64,000 bases of DNA from Chlorophyllum brunneum (Eukaryota; Basidiomycota; Agaricomycetes; Agaricales; Agaricaceae), in the NCBI GenBank assembly GCA_963576785.1, contig OY756146.1, forward strand, positions 2,351,018 through 2,415,017, given 5' to 3'. This document shows, in pieces, positions 23,855 through 35,381 of the stretch. Position 1 is the stretch's first letter. Each line of letters begins with the position of its first letter. The notes beneath the pieces are model-generated. The model was not told the DNA's origin and searched no databases. It saw only the letters and a list, made by a program, of their open reading frames with translations. A program made the translations under genes and the position numbers.

Positions 23855-25441
23855 ATGATAGATGAGGATTTCTTCGACTATTCGCTCGATCCGCATCAGC
23901 CCCGACGCCAGGAAGCCTTCGCGACTCTCCATCATCTGCCAACAGAGCTTCTCGTACGCGTCTTCTGTTATGCTACCGAGTTCCGCTTTTCCCACCTCAC
24001 TCTCAACGAGGCAACGGAGACACTCTTGATGATATGTCGCGTCTCTCATTACTGGCGAGCAGTGGCATTCTCCATCCCCGACCTCTGGGGAAGACTAATT
24101 AACATCGTAGGGTTCTCGACCGAGAGACTGGACCGCTTTCTGGAATGGTCGGAGAAAAGTCCTATTGAGGTCTTTCTTGACGGTGGATCCGAGTTCCATC
24201 CTTCCAACCTACAACTACAAGCCGTCCAGAATAGGTTTTCTCATGCTCTTTCCGAGCTTTCTCGCTTCTCCTACTTCGTGATTCGTCGGTTTCCCCTGAC
24301 AGAAGATCACTACATCCATCTTTCCAGACCAGCGCCAGCCTTGAGGGTTTTTTCATTTGAGGGCTATGGTCCCGACCCTATGCGTCTGCCATCGCCATTA
24401 TTCAGTAACGAGGCGCCGGAGCTACGATCCTTACGTCTGACTGCGGCGTTGATGGACTTTGAACAGGCATCTTATCCAAAGCTCACTGAGTTGGTTGTTC
24501 AAAATATACGAGAACCATTTTCGCTTTCGACCTCCACCTGGCTCACGTTTTTTGCCAATCATCCTCACCTTCAGTCTTTGGACTTATCCTACGCGACATC
24601 TGTCCGGTTCACCGATACCTACGAGTGGCTACCCACTGTTCGCCTCGATCAATTGCAAGAATTTACCCTGGCCGATGATGCAACCCCATGCGCGTGCCTC
24701 CTGCCTAAGGTCCGAGTACCGGATGACTGCAGAATCAGTCTTCGTTGCGGCTTTGACACTCATGACGGCGTTCGGTTGTTGCAGATTGCTCTATCTACGT
24801 TCATGTCGAGCCGTCTATCCCACGACCTCCAGGTCACACTTACAGGGACCAGCATCATTTTCTCAAACGTCGTCCACGGCAGGTCTGATGTATCAGTCCT
24901 TTGCCACGCGCCGTATCTGTTCTTCAAATTCCAGTGGCAGTTAGACTTCGAACCCTTTGACACTTTACATCTCCCTGAACGACCCTTCAGGTTCTTTTCC
25001 GACGCGCTTCTTCAGGGTATAGAGACCCTCCGCATTGTCCTTTCGCCCATCAATGGTCGTTATATCTTTGACGATGATTACTTGTCCTGCACCTTTAGAG
25101 AATGGATCGGTGGTCTAAAGTCGGTGAGATGCCTCATCCTAGACACCCCCGTTTCGGACGCCGTGCTTGATCTCATTTGTGGTCGTGAGAGTAATCTCAG
25201 TGATGACGGCAGTGACGAGGAGCTTTGTTCGGTTACCTTCCCTTTATTGGAAGGCATAGAGATGATGGAGATGGAAGGGGAAGACTTAGACTGGGGGGCG
25301 TTCATTTCTTTTGCCGAGGAGAGACAGGAAGCTGGACGAGGGATGAAATACATCACGGTCTCGAAGACGGAGTTGGATCATATGAGTTGGAAAGACGGGG
25401 CGCAGCTTGCGGAGTTAGATATAGAGATTAACCTTAAGTAG
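23855..25441 (+). CDS. F-box protein, single exon
   Basis: Probable substrate adaptor of an SCF ubiquitin ligase. The F-box at about residues 26-75 reads LHHLPTELLVRVFCYATE, then LLMICRVSHYWRAVAFSIPD with the invariant Trp, and LWGRL. The long C-terminal region (to residue 528) has irregular leucine-rich segments (APALRVFSFEGYG, APELRSLRLTAA, PKLTELVVQNI, HLQSLDLSYAT), as in the large agaricomycete F-box/LRR-like family. It lacks introns, unlike most neighbours. ATG 23855 (MIDEDFFDYSLD) is the first in-frame ATG and gives the usual short lead before the F-box. These families are expanded and fast-evolving in mushrooms, so the substrate cannot be guessed. Confidence 0.85.
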   Translation: MIDEDFFDYSLDPHQPRRQEAFATLHHLPTELLVRVFCYATEFRFSHLTLNEATETLLMICRVSHYWRAVAFSIPDLWGRLINIVGFSTERLDRFLEWSEKSPIEVFLDGGSEFHPSNLQLQAVQNRFSHALSELSRFSYFVIRRFPLTEDHYIHLSRPAPALRVFSFEGYGPDPMRLPSPLFSNEAPELRSLRLTAALMDFEQASYPKLTELVVQNIREPFSLSTSTWLTFFANHPHLQSLDLSYATSVRFTDTYEWLPTVRLDQLQEFTLADDATPCACLLPKVRVPDDCRISLRCGFDTHDGVRLLQIALSTFMSSRLSHDLQVTLTGTSIIFSNVVHGRSDVSVLCHAPYLFFKFQWQLDFEPFDTLHLPERPFRFFSDALLQGIETLRIVLSPINGRYIFDDDYLSCTFREWIGGLKSVRCLILDTPVSDAVLDLICGRESNLSDDGSDEELCSVTFPLLEGIEMMEMEGEDLDWGAFISFAEERQEAGRGMKYITVSKTELDHMSWKDGAQLAELDIEINLK

Positions 25442-26252
25442 TTGTCTACTGGAGTGCATGCACGTCCTTAGTACAAGTTAGTAGACACCACAAACTGTAA
25501 TTCGTCGCCTGGGCAATCAGAACTTGCAGCGATGCAAGGACAAATAACGGTGGTGCTTCTGTTCTATATTTACACGTGCTGGAAGTTTCCGCGGAATAAT
25601 TGCCACCGCGTCTTTCAGGATTGAGCAGGCGATGTGGCCAAAGTTCGGCAATAGCTTTCGTCTGGCGGTACCGGTATCGATCATTGTGACGGGACGAAAT
25701 CGTCATGTGTCGGTGTTTCAATTGGGTTCATGTGAAAACTCAATAAAAACCTTGATTTTCAGCACACAGGTGCCTCCCTTGGCACAGTCTCGGCAGTCGT
25801 CTCCTTCCGGAAATCCGCCGTCATGTTTTCTTCGATGATCTAAGTGTTCTGGCGAACCTTGACATCTCTCGTACAACTATAAGCTGGATTCATCGTTTAA
25901 GCTTACTGGTGGTACCTTGGCTGCGATCCTTGTCTCCGTTGTCCTCGCTGCTGATGGGGACCTATCTACCCTGGTCAAGACGCATTGGGATGATGTTGAG
26001 ATATTGTCCACACCTGCTTCTCAGGGTATACTCAATGTATTCGTGTCAAACTTGTTGGGTGACCATGATTTTGAGCGGAAGAATTCACGTCTTGCAATGA
26101 CAGGACTTGGATGGCCGAAAAGTAGGCGAACCCTGCATCAGGGTCTGTCACCTGGTTGACCTGTGACTTTTTGGAATGTCCGTCGAACTATAAGAGGCGG
26201 ATCTCAGTTCAACTGTCAACAGCAAGTTGCCAAGAAATCCCTTCAAATTACC
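25442..26252. other. Undetermined, possible gene remnants
   Basis: A plus-strand frame at about 25906-26159 reads TGGTLAAILVSVVLAADGD, which looks like a hydrophobic leader, then an unknown tail. It lacks a convincing start and neighbours, so I leave it unassigned. Confidence 0.3.
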
Positions 26253-26752
26253 ATGCGTATTCCCCTGTCTCTTTACTCCCTCTCTTTTCTCGCGGCAGGT
26301 ACTCTGGCCACAATACTCGAGTTTTACGATGGGTCGCCCAATTGCGCAACATACCCTACACCTCCTTACCAAATGAGTATCATTGAAGAGAGTGATCTCG
26401 ATATTTGTACTCCCTTCAACACAAGCCGCATCTACAGTATCCATCTTGAATTCCTCGCACCCGCAACTCGCTGTCATTGTACGTTTACATTTCAGGTTGA
26501 CCCTGTTCAGACACTCAGATGGCCCCAACAGTCTTTGCTTATAATGCAACAACGTCAGTCGCGTCCGCGTGGCCTCCAATGTCCCACTGACTGTGTGCTA
26601 GTGATCCCGACAACGTCTGTGCGCCGAACCCCTTGGCTAACATAAGCACCTTCTCGAATCGAGGGCCTTGTTTTGTGTACCCAGGTTTCCCAACGAGTAC
26701 GACCTTCCCGTCACTTCTGCCCGCTCGAAAGATTTATTTACGTTCATCTTAG
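26253..26752 (+). CDS. Candidate small secreted Cys-containing protein
   Basis: ATG 26253 begins MRIPLSLYSLSFLAAGTLA, a good signal peptide, followed by a domain with spaced cysteines (SPNCATYPTPP, LDICTPFNTS). The same frame stays open to 26645. A better model uses two short introns: GT near 26470 to TTCAG at about 26508, then GTCAGT to GTGCTAG at about 26601. It ends in a frame with two further cysteines (DPDNVCAPNPL, NRGPCFVYPG) and a stop at 26750-26752. The first of those introns would be only 32-38 nt, so the junctions are not secure. The result of about 130-140 aa fits effector-like secreted proteins of basidiomycetes, but no family is recognised. Confidence 0.45.
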
Positions 26753-29700
26753 CCGCCTACAAAGTCACCTGTGACTATGATGAGTGATGAAGGACTCGTA
26801 GGTGATTATCGGCTCGCTCCCACAACAATAACGAAAACCTCCAAATAATCCAGGTTTTGGTCTTCATTGTGTTGCTGTAGGACTCCGCTCGCGTAGCTAA
26901 TTTTAAATCATGCACATGTCGTAATGTCACCAATGATCAGATCTCTCCACAACGATGGGTACTGGATGCATTCTATTGCCCACGGTCTCTTTCCCGCCGT
27001 TCATTCTTTCGGCGGAAGAGACCAGTCTGGCTATTACCAGCGGTTGGGGCCCAATGTTCTCTCAGACTCGCCTTGATTTTTGATGGCTAGGTCCATCAAT
27101 CACTCGGGCGGATGGGAAGAAAAGAAGCCTAGAGGACCGGTGGTACAATCTAGCATTTTCGCATGCTCAAGCTTACTTTCGCTGCCAGGATCTGGTGCCG
27201 AAAAGGCGGCAGTGGGTCCACAATTTTGCCTCGTGTTCTACGTGATTCAAAAATATCCCTCGAGATCTCTTTCTTTAAAAGGGTAATTCACTTCTGCGGC
27301 ACCACAGCCGATGCCCGCCTGACATTACAATGCTGTTAACCACCTCGGTGTGTGCTTTCCTTTTTCCCATCTGCTTTCGCTTCGAATGATCCCCAAGCAT
27401 TTTCGAGCGACGATATTCAACATTTCCGGGGTGTAATCCGAAATCTAGCGAGAGATAGAAATTCACTTTGTTAAGTCCTTTTGAGGATGTCGGAACATGA
27501 AAAAACTGACCTTCCAATAACCCTAGTGGTTTGTCAGGTAGTCCCTTGTAGGCTGCATGTTGAACAATAACCGCGAGCTACACTCTTCCTCACTCATTTA
27601 GGTACACCCTGCACTGGTGCCACTGGCTATCTCGTTGTAATCATGTAATAGTTTTATATTTATCGGTAGACGGCCGTCCGCTAAAGCTTGCCGATGCCAT
27701 CATCTCGGCGGACTTGAAGTTCGTCAGGAGGTTCGGGGACGAATGGCGAATGTTGTCGAACATTTGAGCAATACAACTTGCGTTCTTTATTCAGTGCTTT
27801 CTAAGTACTGCCGTGGAGATCAAGTTATCTGACAGGGGTTTTTTATGGAATTTAATCTCCGGTAGTACGGCGAAAGATCCTACAAACACTGCCAGCACAA
27901 ACTAGGGGAGATCTAGTGTTAGTCTCTTTTGAAGAGAAGGGCCGACTGTACACTATTGCAGTCGTCGGTCCCAAAATTTGACAGATAGGCAAGCTCAGGC
28001 AGGGACTCGAGGTCGTCTCCGGCGTCCGGGATGATTGTGCTCGTCTGGCGGGGGAACTTTGATCAGCATGATCATCAACAATAAAAGTTCTCGACATACT
28101 ATGGAGTGACCGTTTGTCGAGATGGCTCCTGTTGCTGTATTGGACAATTCGCTGATTCTAAGCTGACCTCCGTCGACTCGTTCAGACTAGAAGAGATAAA
28201 CGGGGGTATAGCGGTTGGCATGGATAAGTGTTCTCCATGCAAGAGGCTACCGTTAAACGACGTACTTGGGGAGAAAGGGTGGAATGTGGTGGGGCCATGA
28301 AGGATCTCGCTTTTGCGTAACGTAGGATTAACTTTGTTCTACACTCGCTGTGAGGAGATTTGCAATTGAAGGATGTTTCAAGCGTTTGCTACCAGAACTC
28401 TTTTAAACTTCCTCCCAGAAGAGTATTAGGTTCATTTCCTCGCAGGTCTGGAAAGGTAAGTATTATAACCTGCGGGTGCAACTGCCAGGTATGGTTATTC
28501 CCTACGAATGGAAGGGCCCAAACTGCTCATTATTTATGTTCTTCGAATAGTGAATCGTCCGAAGTCGTAGGGACTGCGCCATATGAGAGCCTAAGAATTT
28601 CCGGGGTCCGGGCTTGTCCCCCTTAGGAAACAAGATCGGGAGTGGACAGTGCAACGACGTAATGCGTCAACGAGCTGGGCAGGTGGTCGGTGGCTTACGT
28701 AGACTCCTCTTTGCGGTCAACCATATTTGGAGGCACAGTCTGAGCGGTGTGGAGGATTCATAAGGGATCTGAGTCGAAAGCCTGGACTGACGGAAGCTCT
28801 TTGCACCTACCACTTTTTTTCTTCATGTACCTTGAGTTCTCTGAACAGATAGTGGAGGCATTCCACGGCTCCACGGGAAACACCCTGATTGTGGTATTCC
28901 ATCAACCGCGATGTCAGCTCGCTACTAATTCCACACTATGCGGTTTTTCGTGCGCCCCGAATCGATTTCATCTAGCAGTTTCACAGCAGCAAGATCTGGG
29001 ATTTAGCGCTCCGTCGGTGCTGTTAAGATGCTTGCTTGTGAGAAAGTGATCCTCACACGAACACGTCCTCCGGCCATGGGCGTCATTAACGCGAAGACAC
29101 TAACTACATTGGTCTTGCACTATGCTGGATCTGGGGACACAAGTAGCGTAAAAGTCCCCAGCTCAGCCTGCAGCATATTTGTTGATCATGGCATCTACAA
29201 CTTATCACGGGTAGGGTGGTTGCAATAGATGTGGATATATGTGCTATGGCACGCACACCATCTGGATAACCACGGTGAAGTTATTTTGTTCCTGTATTCT
29301 TCACGGAAACGACAGGGAGTCTGCTCTGGTGATGGTATCCGCGCCCGTTAGTTTCATAACCAGGGTTTTGCGTCATCGGGGATACCGTACTGAGGTCCCG
29401 CCGCTTACATACAAGTATTCTCTGACCTGCTTTGGGAGACGCGTTTTCGGCATACCTGAATGTTAGCTGGCCCGTGTCAGCTGTGTCGAGAGCGGTCTGC
29501 GGGGATTCGTGCCAGGGATACGCCACGTTTCGGCCCAATATGGGCCCCCCTGAAATTTTATTTCCTTGACTGTCAGAGTGGGACCATCAACCTCGTGATA
29601 GTGGCAGTGGGTCTCGAAAGGGATTTCGTCTGGCAAAATGACGGAAACTCATCAAGACCAGTACCCAATTCGTGCGAAATGAGCTTGGTTGTCGATATTC

Positions 29701-30493
29701 GCGATCGGATGAGAGGATGCACGTGAGGGGTTAGACCCATGCGCCGGCTCGATTGGCCGAGAGCCCTGAGATATTTTCTGGACGTTGAGATGGTCGTCTG
29801 TTATCTTCCTCCAGTAACATTTCGGCTCAAAGAAGGTATTTCTGGTAGCGCCATATATTGAATAACCATTGTCAAACCTGTGCATCACGATGATAAGAGG
29901 ACAAAGAATATTTAACCAGATTAGAATGTCACATCACTTCGGCAACGTGAAGTTTGATAAATGATCCAGTGTCCTGCAGGTTTTCGAACCCCATGAAAAG
30001 TCATCCGCTGAATAAAGAAGGGACCACTCAGTCGAATAATGGCAAAATGTCATTTGACCATGTTTGTTTGATATAGTGGAGAAATGAAGGACGAGCGCAA
30101 TATGGCTGGTTTCGGATCCGGCATATTCACCATCATCTATCTTCCTATGGATTGGCAATCATTTAGACCACGTACCGGAGACAATCTCAAGCGGTAGCCC
30201 AGGATCCGTATATATAACTGTTGGAACAGCGATGATCACATGACTGAGTTGATTTCATATATACGTACTTCTTCCTACACTTGTGGCCTCAGTTGTCGTT
30301 TCCCCACTGAGGACGTGAGTACATCCCTTCTTCTTCATATTCTGTACCATTGCTGATTTGATGTACGGTATTAAGTCCACGGCTTAGGTATACTTGGTTG
30401 TCGCTTCCCCACTAAGGACTGATGGGTCCATGGCTTAGTGTGAATAATAACGTCACGGCACCTCTGTAGGACGCCCAAAACAACTACTATACC
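26753..30493. other. Gene-poor 3.7 kb stretch
   Basis: Many short frames on both strands and none with a motif, a long exon or a consistent set of splice sites. No transposase, reverse transcriptase or terminal repeat is visible. It could hold decayed or fast-evolving genes that cannot be read by eye. The last 300 bp are the FMO promoter. Confidence 0.45.
30293..30445 (+). repeat. Degenerate direct repeat upstream of the FMO gene
   Basis: GTTGTCGTTTCCCCACTGAG at about 30293 recurs as GTTGTCGCTTCCCCACTAAG at about 30399, each followed by a version of GTCCAYGGCTTAG (30375 and 30426). The copies differ in the sequence between the two blocks. Confidence 0.5.
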
Positions 30494-32637
30494 ATGACAG
30501 GACATTCCTCCTTTGATCCCAAGGCAGTTGCAGCCGCCTGGCTTTCGGGCTTTGGAAATGCACTTTGTACCAAGGATGCTCACGCGGCTTCAGCTTGCTT
30601 TCTCCTTGATGGGTGGCTTCGTGAGAGTCAGATATTCTGTTGGGATAACCGAACTCTTCATGGTCGCGAAAGAGTCCATCAACACATGTCCGAGCGGCTT
30701 CCTCTTAGGTCCTTCTCTAATTTTGAAATAGATAGCCGCCAATACCTTGCTCCCGAACGCGGACTGGTCGGCCCTCAGCATGAGGGAGTGTTGTCTGGTT
30801 TCATATTCCAAACACAGGCTCAGTGGGGTCAAGGTTACTTCCAACTCATTCGAGATGAGGATGGGGTTTGGAGGGCTCTCGTAGTCCACATGGCTGCGAG
30901 CGATATCAAGGGTCACGAAGAGTTTGGCCGTGAGCTAGGGATGTACGGGGGTCACACTGTCTCATGGCCCACTGTCCTCCGGACTCGACGAAAGGAGATA
31001 GAAGAAAATCCACAGGTTCTAATCAGTGAGTGCTTCGAGTCGAAATATATTGATGCCAGGCTGATCCGTACATTAGTTGGTGCGAGCCAGACAGGTGTAA
31101 CTATCGCTGCTCGCTTCAAACAAATGAACATCCCCACATTGGTTATCGACATCCAACCTCGTCTGGGGGACACTTGGCGAAAGAGATATGATTCCCTGAT
31201 CCTGCACACTTCCAGGATGCACGATCACTGTATGTACCATTCGAACTCTTGTTGAACCGAAGGGGCTGACTTCGTTATAAGTCTTGTACCAACGCTTCCC
31301 TGATACCTGGCCCCTCCATACTCCTAAGGACAAGCTTGCGAACTGGATAGAGCATTACGCCGACTGTCAAGACTTGACTGTTTGGACAAGTTCAAGACCT
31401 ATTGAAGATTCTCAGCCTGCATATGACGAGGAAACGAAACGTTGGACTATCGTGATCGACCGCGTCGGCGAACGTGTTACCCTCCACCCTGCCCACATCG
31501 TTTGTTGTATGGGCACACTTGGAGCTCGCATCATGCCAGTAGTGAAAAATCGTGATACTTTCAAAGGTGTGGTCATGCACGGTGGTGACTACAAAACGCC
31601 AGTGCCTTTCACAAACAAGCGCGTTGTAGTGGTCGGCGCTGGAAACACAGCAGGCGATATCTGTCTGGACCTGTCTGTCTGTGCTGACACCATCACCATG
31701 GTCCAACGTTCCCAGTCAACACTAGTCCCGGTGGAAGTCGTGCGCAATCATTTCGGCCACGTTTGGCCGGATGATGGATCGATCCCAACTGACGTTGCTG
31801 ATTTCAAGTTTAGCTCAACTCCGCTCAAGCTCCTCAAGGAATACAGCAAAATGAACAAGGCCGGCGGTGGCGGGGAGAGCGGAAAATACGCAGAGCTGTA
31901 TAAGGGTCTCCGTAAGAAGGGAATGATGGTTGATAGTGGCAAGAACGGTGAGAGTTTCGCCTTCCAGGTCTTAGAGAAGTTTGGAGGTACGCTGGAGTTT
32001 CACCTTTGCTTTCCCAAGTTCATTCAGCCCAACAATCGTGAACGATAGGCTTCAGTATGTCGTTTTGTCCTGCATTTTGCGTTTAAAGCGGCTGACGGTC
32101 GTATACAGTGCTTGATGTTGGATGCTCGAGGTTGATACTGTCTGGGAGGGTTAAAGTCAGACATGGAGTTGAAATCGCCGATTTTAAGGAAGAATATATC
32201 GTTCTCACTGATGGCTCTGAGGTTCCTGCAGACGTCGTCATTTTTGCGTAGGGTCTCCCATTCCACTTCCATGTTACAGCTTTCTGAAATATCGATTCCC
32301 CAGTACTGGATATCAACCTATATACAACGACATTATCAAGATCTTCGGGAGAGAAACTGCCGAAAAAGCCGGTAATCTGTGGGGATTGGACGAAGAAGGA
32401 GAATTGAGGAATGTGTACAGGCCGACTGGCCATCCCGCTGTGAGTGCATTAACCCTATCGTTTGGACCCCTTATCTTGAAAAAAATCAGCTGTGGTATTG
32501 TGCTGGTGGATTCCAGGTCTCCCGATACGGATCTAAACAATTAGTATGTGCAAATGGACCTATCCCGCCACCTAACCCTAAATTTCCACTAGGCAATGCA
32601 AATTAAGGCAACGGACTTGGGGTTACGTGATACTTAG
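30494..32637 (+). CDS. Flavin-containing monooxygenase (FMO) with N-terminal NTF2/SnoaL-like domain
   Basis: NADPH- and FAD-dependent oxygenase. Exons: 30494-31229, 31282-31986, 32049-32054, 32109-32247, 32304-32439, 32490-32543, 32593-32637 (1821 nt, 606 aa), with ends GT-AG throughout. Residues 1-170 resemble the NTF2/SnoaL-like domain that precedes many fungal FMOs (AAAWLSGFGNALCTKDAHAA). The FAD-binding motif is LVGASQTGVTIAARF, a G-A-S-Q-T-G variant of GxGxxG. After it come LGDTWRKRYDSLILHT and YQRFPDTWPLHTPKDKLANW. The NADPH motif is VVVVGAGNTAGDI, and the ATG motif before the end reads ADVVIFATGYQP. The end has WGLDEEGELRNVYRPTGHPA and LWYCAGGF. The third exon is 6 nt; without it the frame is kept but two residues (FM in KFGGFMLDVG) are replaced by one. 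Substrate unknown. Confidence 0.9.
32049..32054 (+). other. 6-nt microexon of the FMO gene
   Basis: GCTTCA lies between introns of 62 nt (GTACGC...GATAG) and 54 nt (GTATGT...TACAG). Including it gives GGFMLDVGCS, which is like the usual FMO sequence at this place. Confidence 0.6.
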
Positions 32638-32959
32638 GAAGTCCTGGAGTATTGCGCCGTACTATATTATACCATTCGGCACGTAACAAAACTGCTCGAG
32701 GTGTTAAGCCTCTCGTTCGGATTGAGGCTCCGCCTCAGATAAGCTGCAGTAATCCGAGGTAGAATAAGTGTTCGTGAACCATGTGACCGCGAATACCTTC
32801 TATATGCAAAACTGAGGGAACGCCTACCCGATCATCGGTCCAAGTGTGGTACATAATATCAGTGTGGGCTTCGATGCGACGAAAATTATAGCTCGTGACC
32901 CTCAAGACTGCCTACAGGTCAGGCTGTATCGACTACACTCGATATACCTTCACCGAACC

Positions 32960-34240
32960 ATGCTCGGCCTTGCGGTGTAGGACCTAGTCAAGACAGTATT
33001 AGCTTGTGGGGGAGTGCTGGCAATAGCTATTGCCTGGTACCGGCTGTATTTGCACCCATTGGCCCAGGGTATAGGCACGAAGATGATAAAAATTGCTCCA
33101 TTCTATGATTGCTTCAATGAACGCGAGTCATCGTGTGGCTTCGCAGATCCAAAGGTAGCCGAAATTTTCTGCTGCTTACCTTTGTTTTTACGACGTGCAA
33201 TCGTGAAGGCTGAAAGTGTCATCCAGTACTGCGTTCGTCCTCTAGTACTTGATGGATATAAACTCACGAATTCGCCAGGTCAATGGACTTGTCACTGCAC
33301 TCCCAGCGTATGCAGGGCCTGGGAGCCGACCGGCGAATTTCCAGCTAGCTCTCCGTTCAATAACAATGGAGACTATTGCCACGCAAATCCGTCCAAAGCC
33401 CTCGATGCTCCTAATTTTGACCATCCCGCCCTCATCGCTCCCCTATCCACCGGAGGCGTCTTTTATCCTCATGTAACACCCGGCACCTCTGGTGTTCCGT
33501 CTTCCAAAGTCACTTAAAACACCGGCGATGATCGCATGTGAGCAGATCTTCTGGAAAATACCTGCCTAAATCGACGCCATACTCACCGATCCAACATTAC
33601 TCGACAAGGTAGATTTACCACCACCTTTTGAGTTCTGAGAATGGTCAGGCGATCCTTAGTTGACGAGGAATCTGTGTTGGTTGCCGCGGGGAGTGGTACC
33701 GCTGTAAATACATGTGCGATTGGTAGCTTCCACATTCTGAGAGACCGTGGAACACACGTGAGATTGGTCGAGGAAATAAAGGAAGCATGGCCAGAAATGG
33801 AGGCAATGCTAGGGTTCCGGTCGCTAAAGAAGTTACCGTACCTGGTGGGCGTCACGCTCGCCCCCATTCCTGGGTTCCTGCTGGTGTGCCCAAGTCGTTC
33901 TTCAGTCACTGAGATTCTCTCGCAGTGTCGTTATCCCTCTCCCAGGGGTTGTACACGAGGACACCTTCGTTGCTGGGCGAGTAGTACCCGCTGGTGAAGG
34001 TTTAGTCTCCGACTATATCGCACCCTGGGTCAGACTTTCGTACACAAAGATCCTACCATTTTTCACGATCCCTTGTAATTCCACCCTGATCGGCGGCTAG
34101 GAAACGGAGCTAAGAGGCTTGATAGTTATTTAGCCGCCCTCTCTAAAGGCGGGCGCCCCGGTATCAAGTACGGCTGGCCCTCCTCTGCTTGCACGTTTGC
34201 TCAGTATTTTCATTGGTTTTGCCTAGTGTGAGTTTTTTCT
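32960..34240 (+). pseudogene. Cytochrome P450 pseudogene
   Basis: Relic of a microsomal P450 in several frames. From left to right: an N-terminal anchor and proline hinge (AWYRLYLHPLAQ) with a stop just before it; FYDCFNERESSCGFADPKVAE; FLRRAIVKAES; LPAYAGPGSRPANFQLALRS in a shifted frame; KALDAPNFDHPALIA back in the first frame; the I-helix LVDEESVLVAAGSGTAVNTC; FHILRDRGTHVRLVEEI; the K-helix region up to LKKLPYL; VVIPLPGVVHEDTFVAGRVV; FVHKDPTIFHDP, then a stop, then FHPDRRLG; and LDSYLAALSKGGRPGIK. The last is the place of the haem-binding FxxGxRxCxG loop, and the Cys ligand is gone. The frameshifts, stops and lost ligand show it is not functional. It lies just downstream of the FMO on the same strand. 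Confidence 0.88.
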
Positions 34241-35381
34241 TACCTTCGGAAATCTCTTTCGCAAGTTGGAGATGAAAGTATATAACACTACGTAAATCCA
34301 CACCTCTTTCCTCCCCCATGATTCCTAAATGTCAGACAGAACAAAAGTCTTCGATTTTAAGGCGCACTTGATACCACAATATCGCGACCACTTCCACACC
34401 CTTGTAAAAAGCTCAGATGAATAGATAGTTTGTTCAGAACAATGACTATATTTTCCTATGGAGTGTAAGCCCGATCGCTTACAACACATGATGACACATG
34501 CTGGTATATATAGGTACATAGTCGTATATACGGATCATCCTTCCTTTTCCATGCCCTTTTACTACCCTCACTCTTATACGCGTATCCCTCATTCAATAGA
34601 TCCCCGAGACCTCTCCTGTGTGTGATTGTAAGTCATATTCTACTGAGCCACGGGCTTTCATCGATCCATTTCTTTGACTCCCTTTGGGCTCCTTATGACC
34701 CCAACAATGCCCTTTGACTTGACTCATTCCCGGATTCTCAAATAATAACTGGTCCTTAGGTAGATGACCTATATAAATGTCCTCAAATTGTAACAATAAT
34801 ATTAGTTCTTGGTTACTTTAATCGGGTCTAAGAGGATCAGCTTTGGTGATAACATTGCTTGCGTCTGTATATTCAATGAACATTGACGGTGTGACTGGTG
34901 AAACTGATTACCTTGTCGAGAGTAACTCATGACCAGTTACTTGTTCCGAGAGGACTGCCTATACTTTAAATAGCGGGCCATGACAGTGCTGTTAGAGTCG
35001 GGAACATCCAGGCTTTCGGAAGATTCCATGGTTCTGCCGTAGATCTGGCGGGGGTTATGATAGTAGGATAGGGGGAACAATTCACCTTGAACCGAGGATT
35101 ACGGACCTCGGTTTGGGGGGTGGGAGACGGAAATGACCGCCAGGGACGGAGTGATCCTAATATATTGCCTGTGTCATCCTAGATACAGACCCAATGCAAA
35201 GCGATTTGACACAGCAGTGGTTCTCTTGAGCCAAATTGGGAAATATCCAGGAGGGCGTGGAGGATATAGTCGTGGACCAAATCCACAGGATGTATATTCA
35301 TCCTTTGCAAACCTCTTTCGAAAGTACGTTGAATGTGTCACTCCAACATCGTTTTGCAGCTTACTCAGTGCCACCAGTAGT
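34241..35381. other. Intergenic, no gene identified
   Basis: AT-rich in part, with a TATATATAGG stretch near 34505. An in-frame ATG at 35133 extends the next gene by 83 codons but shows no conserved sequence, so I treat it as upstream. Confidence 0.45.

Noticed and set aside
26753..30493. Transposon in the gene-poor stretch
   Set aside because: No transposase, integrase or reverse-transcriptase motif, terminal repeat or target duplication could be found by eye.
31987..32048. FMO open frame ending at 32048 taken as a truncated protein
   Set aside because: The tail after KFGG is intronic; downstream exons carry the rest of the FMO (DVVIFATGYQP, WGLDEEGE) in frame.
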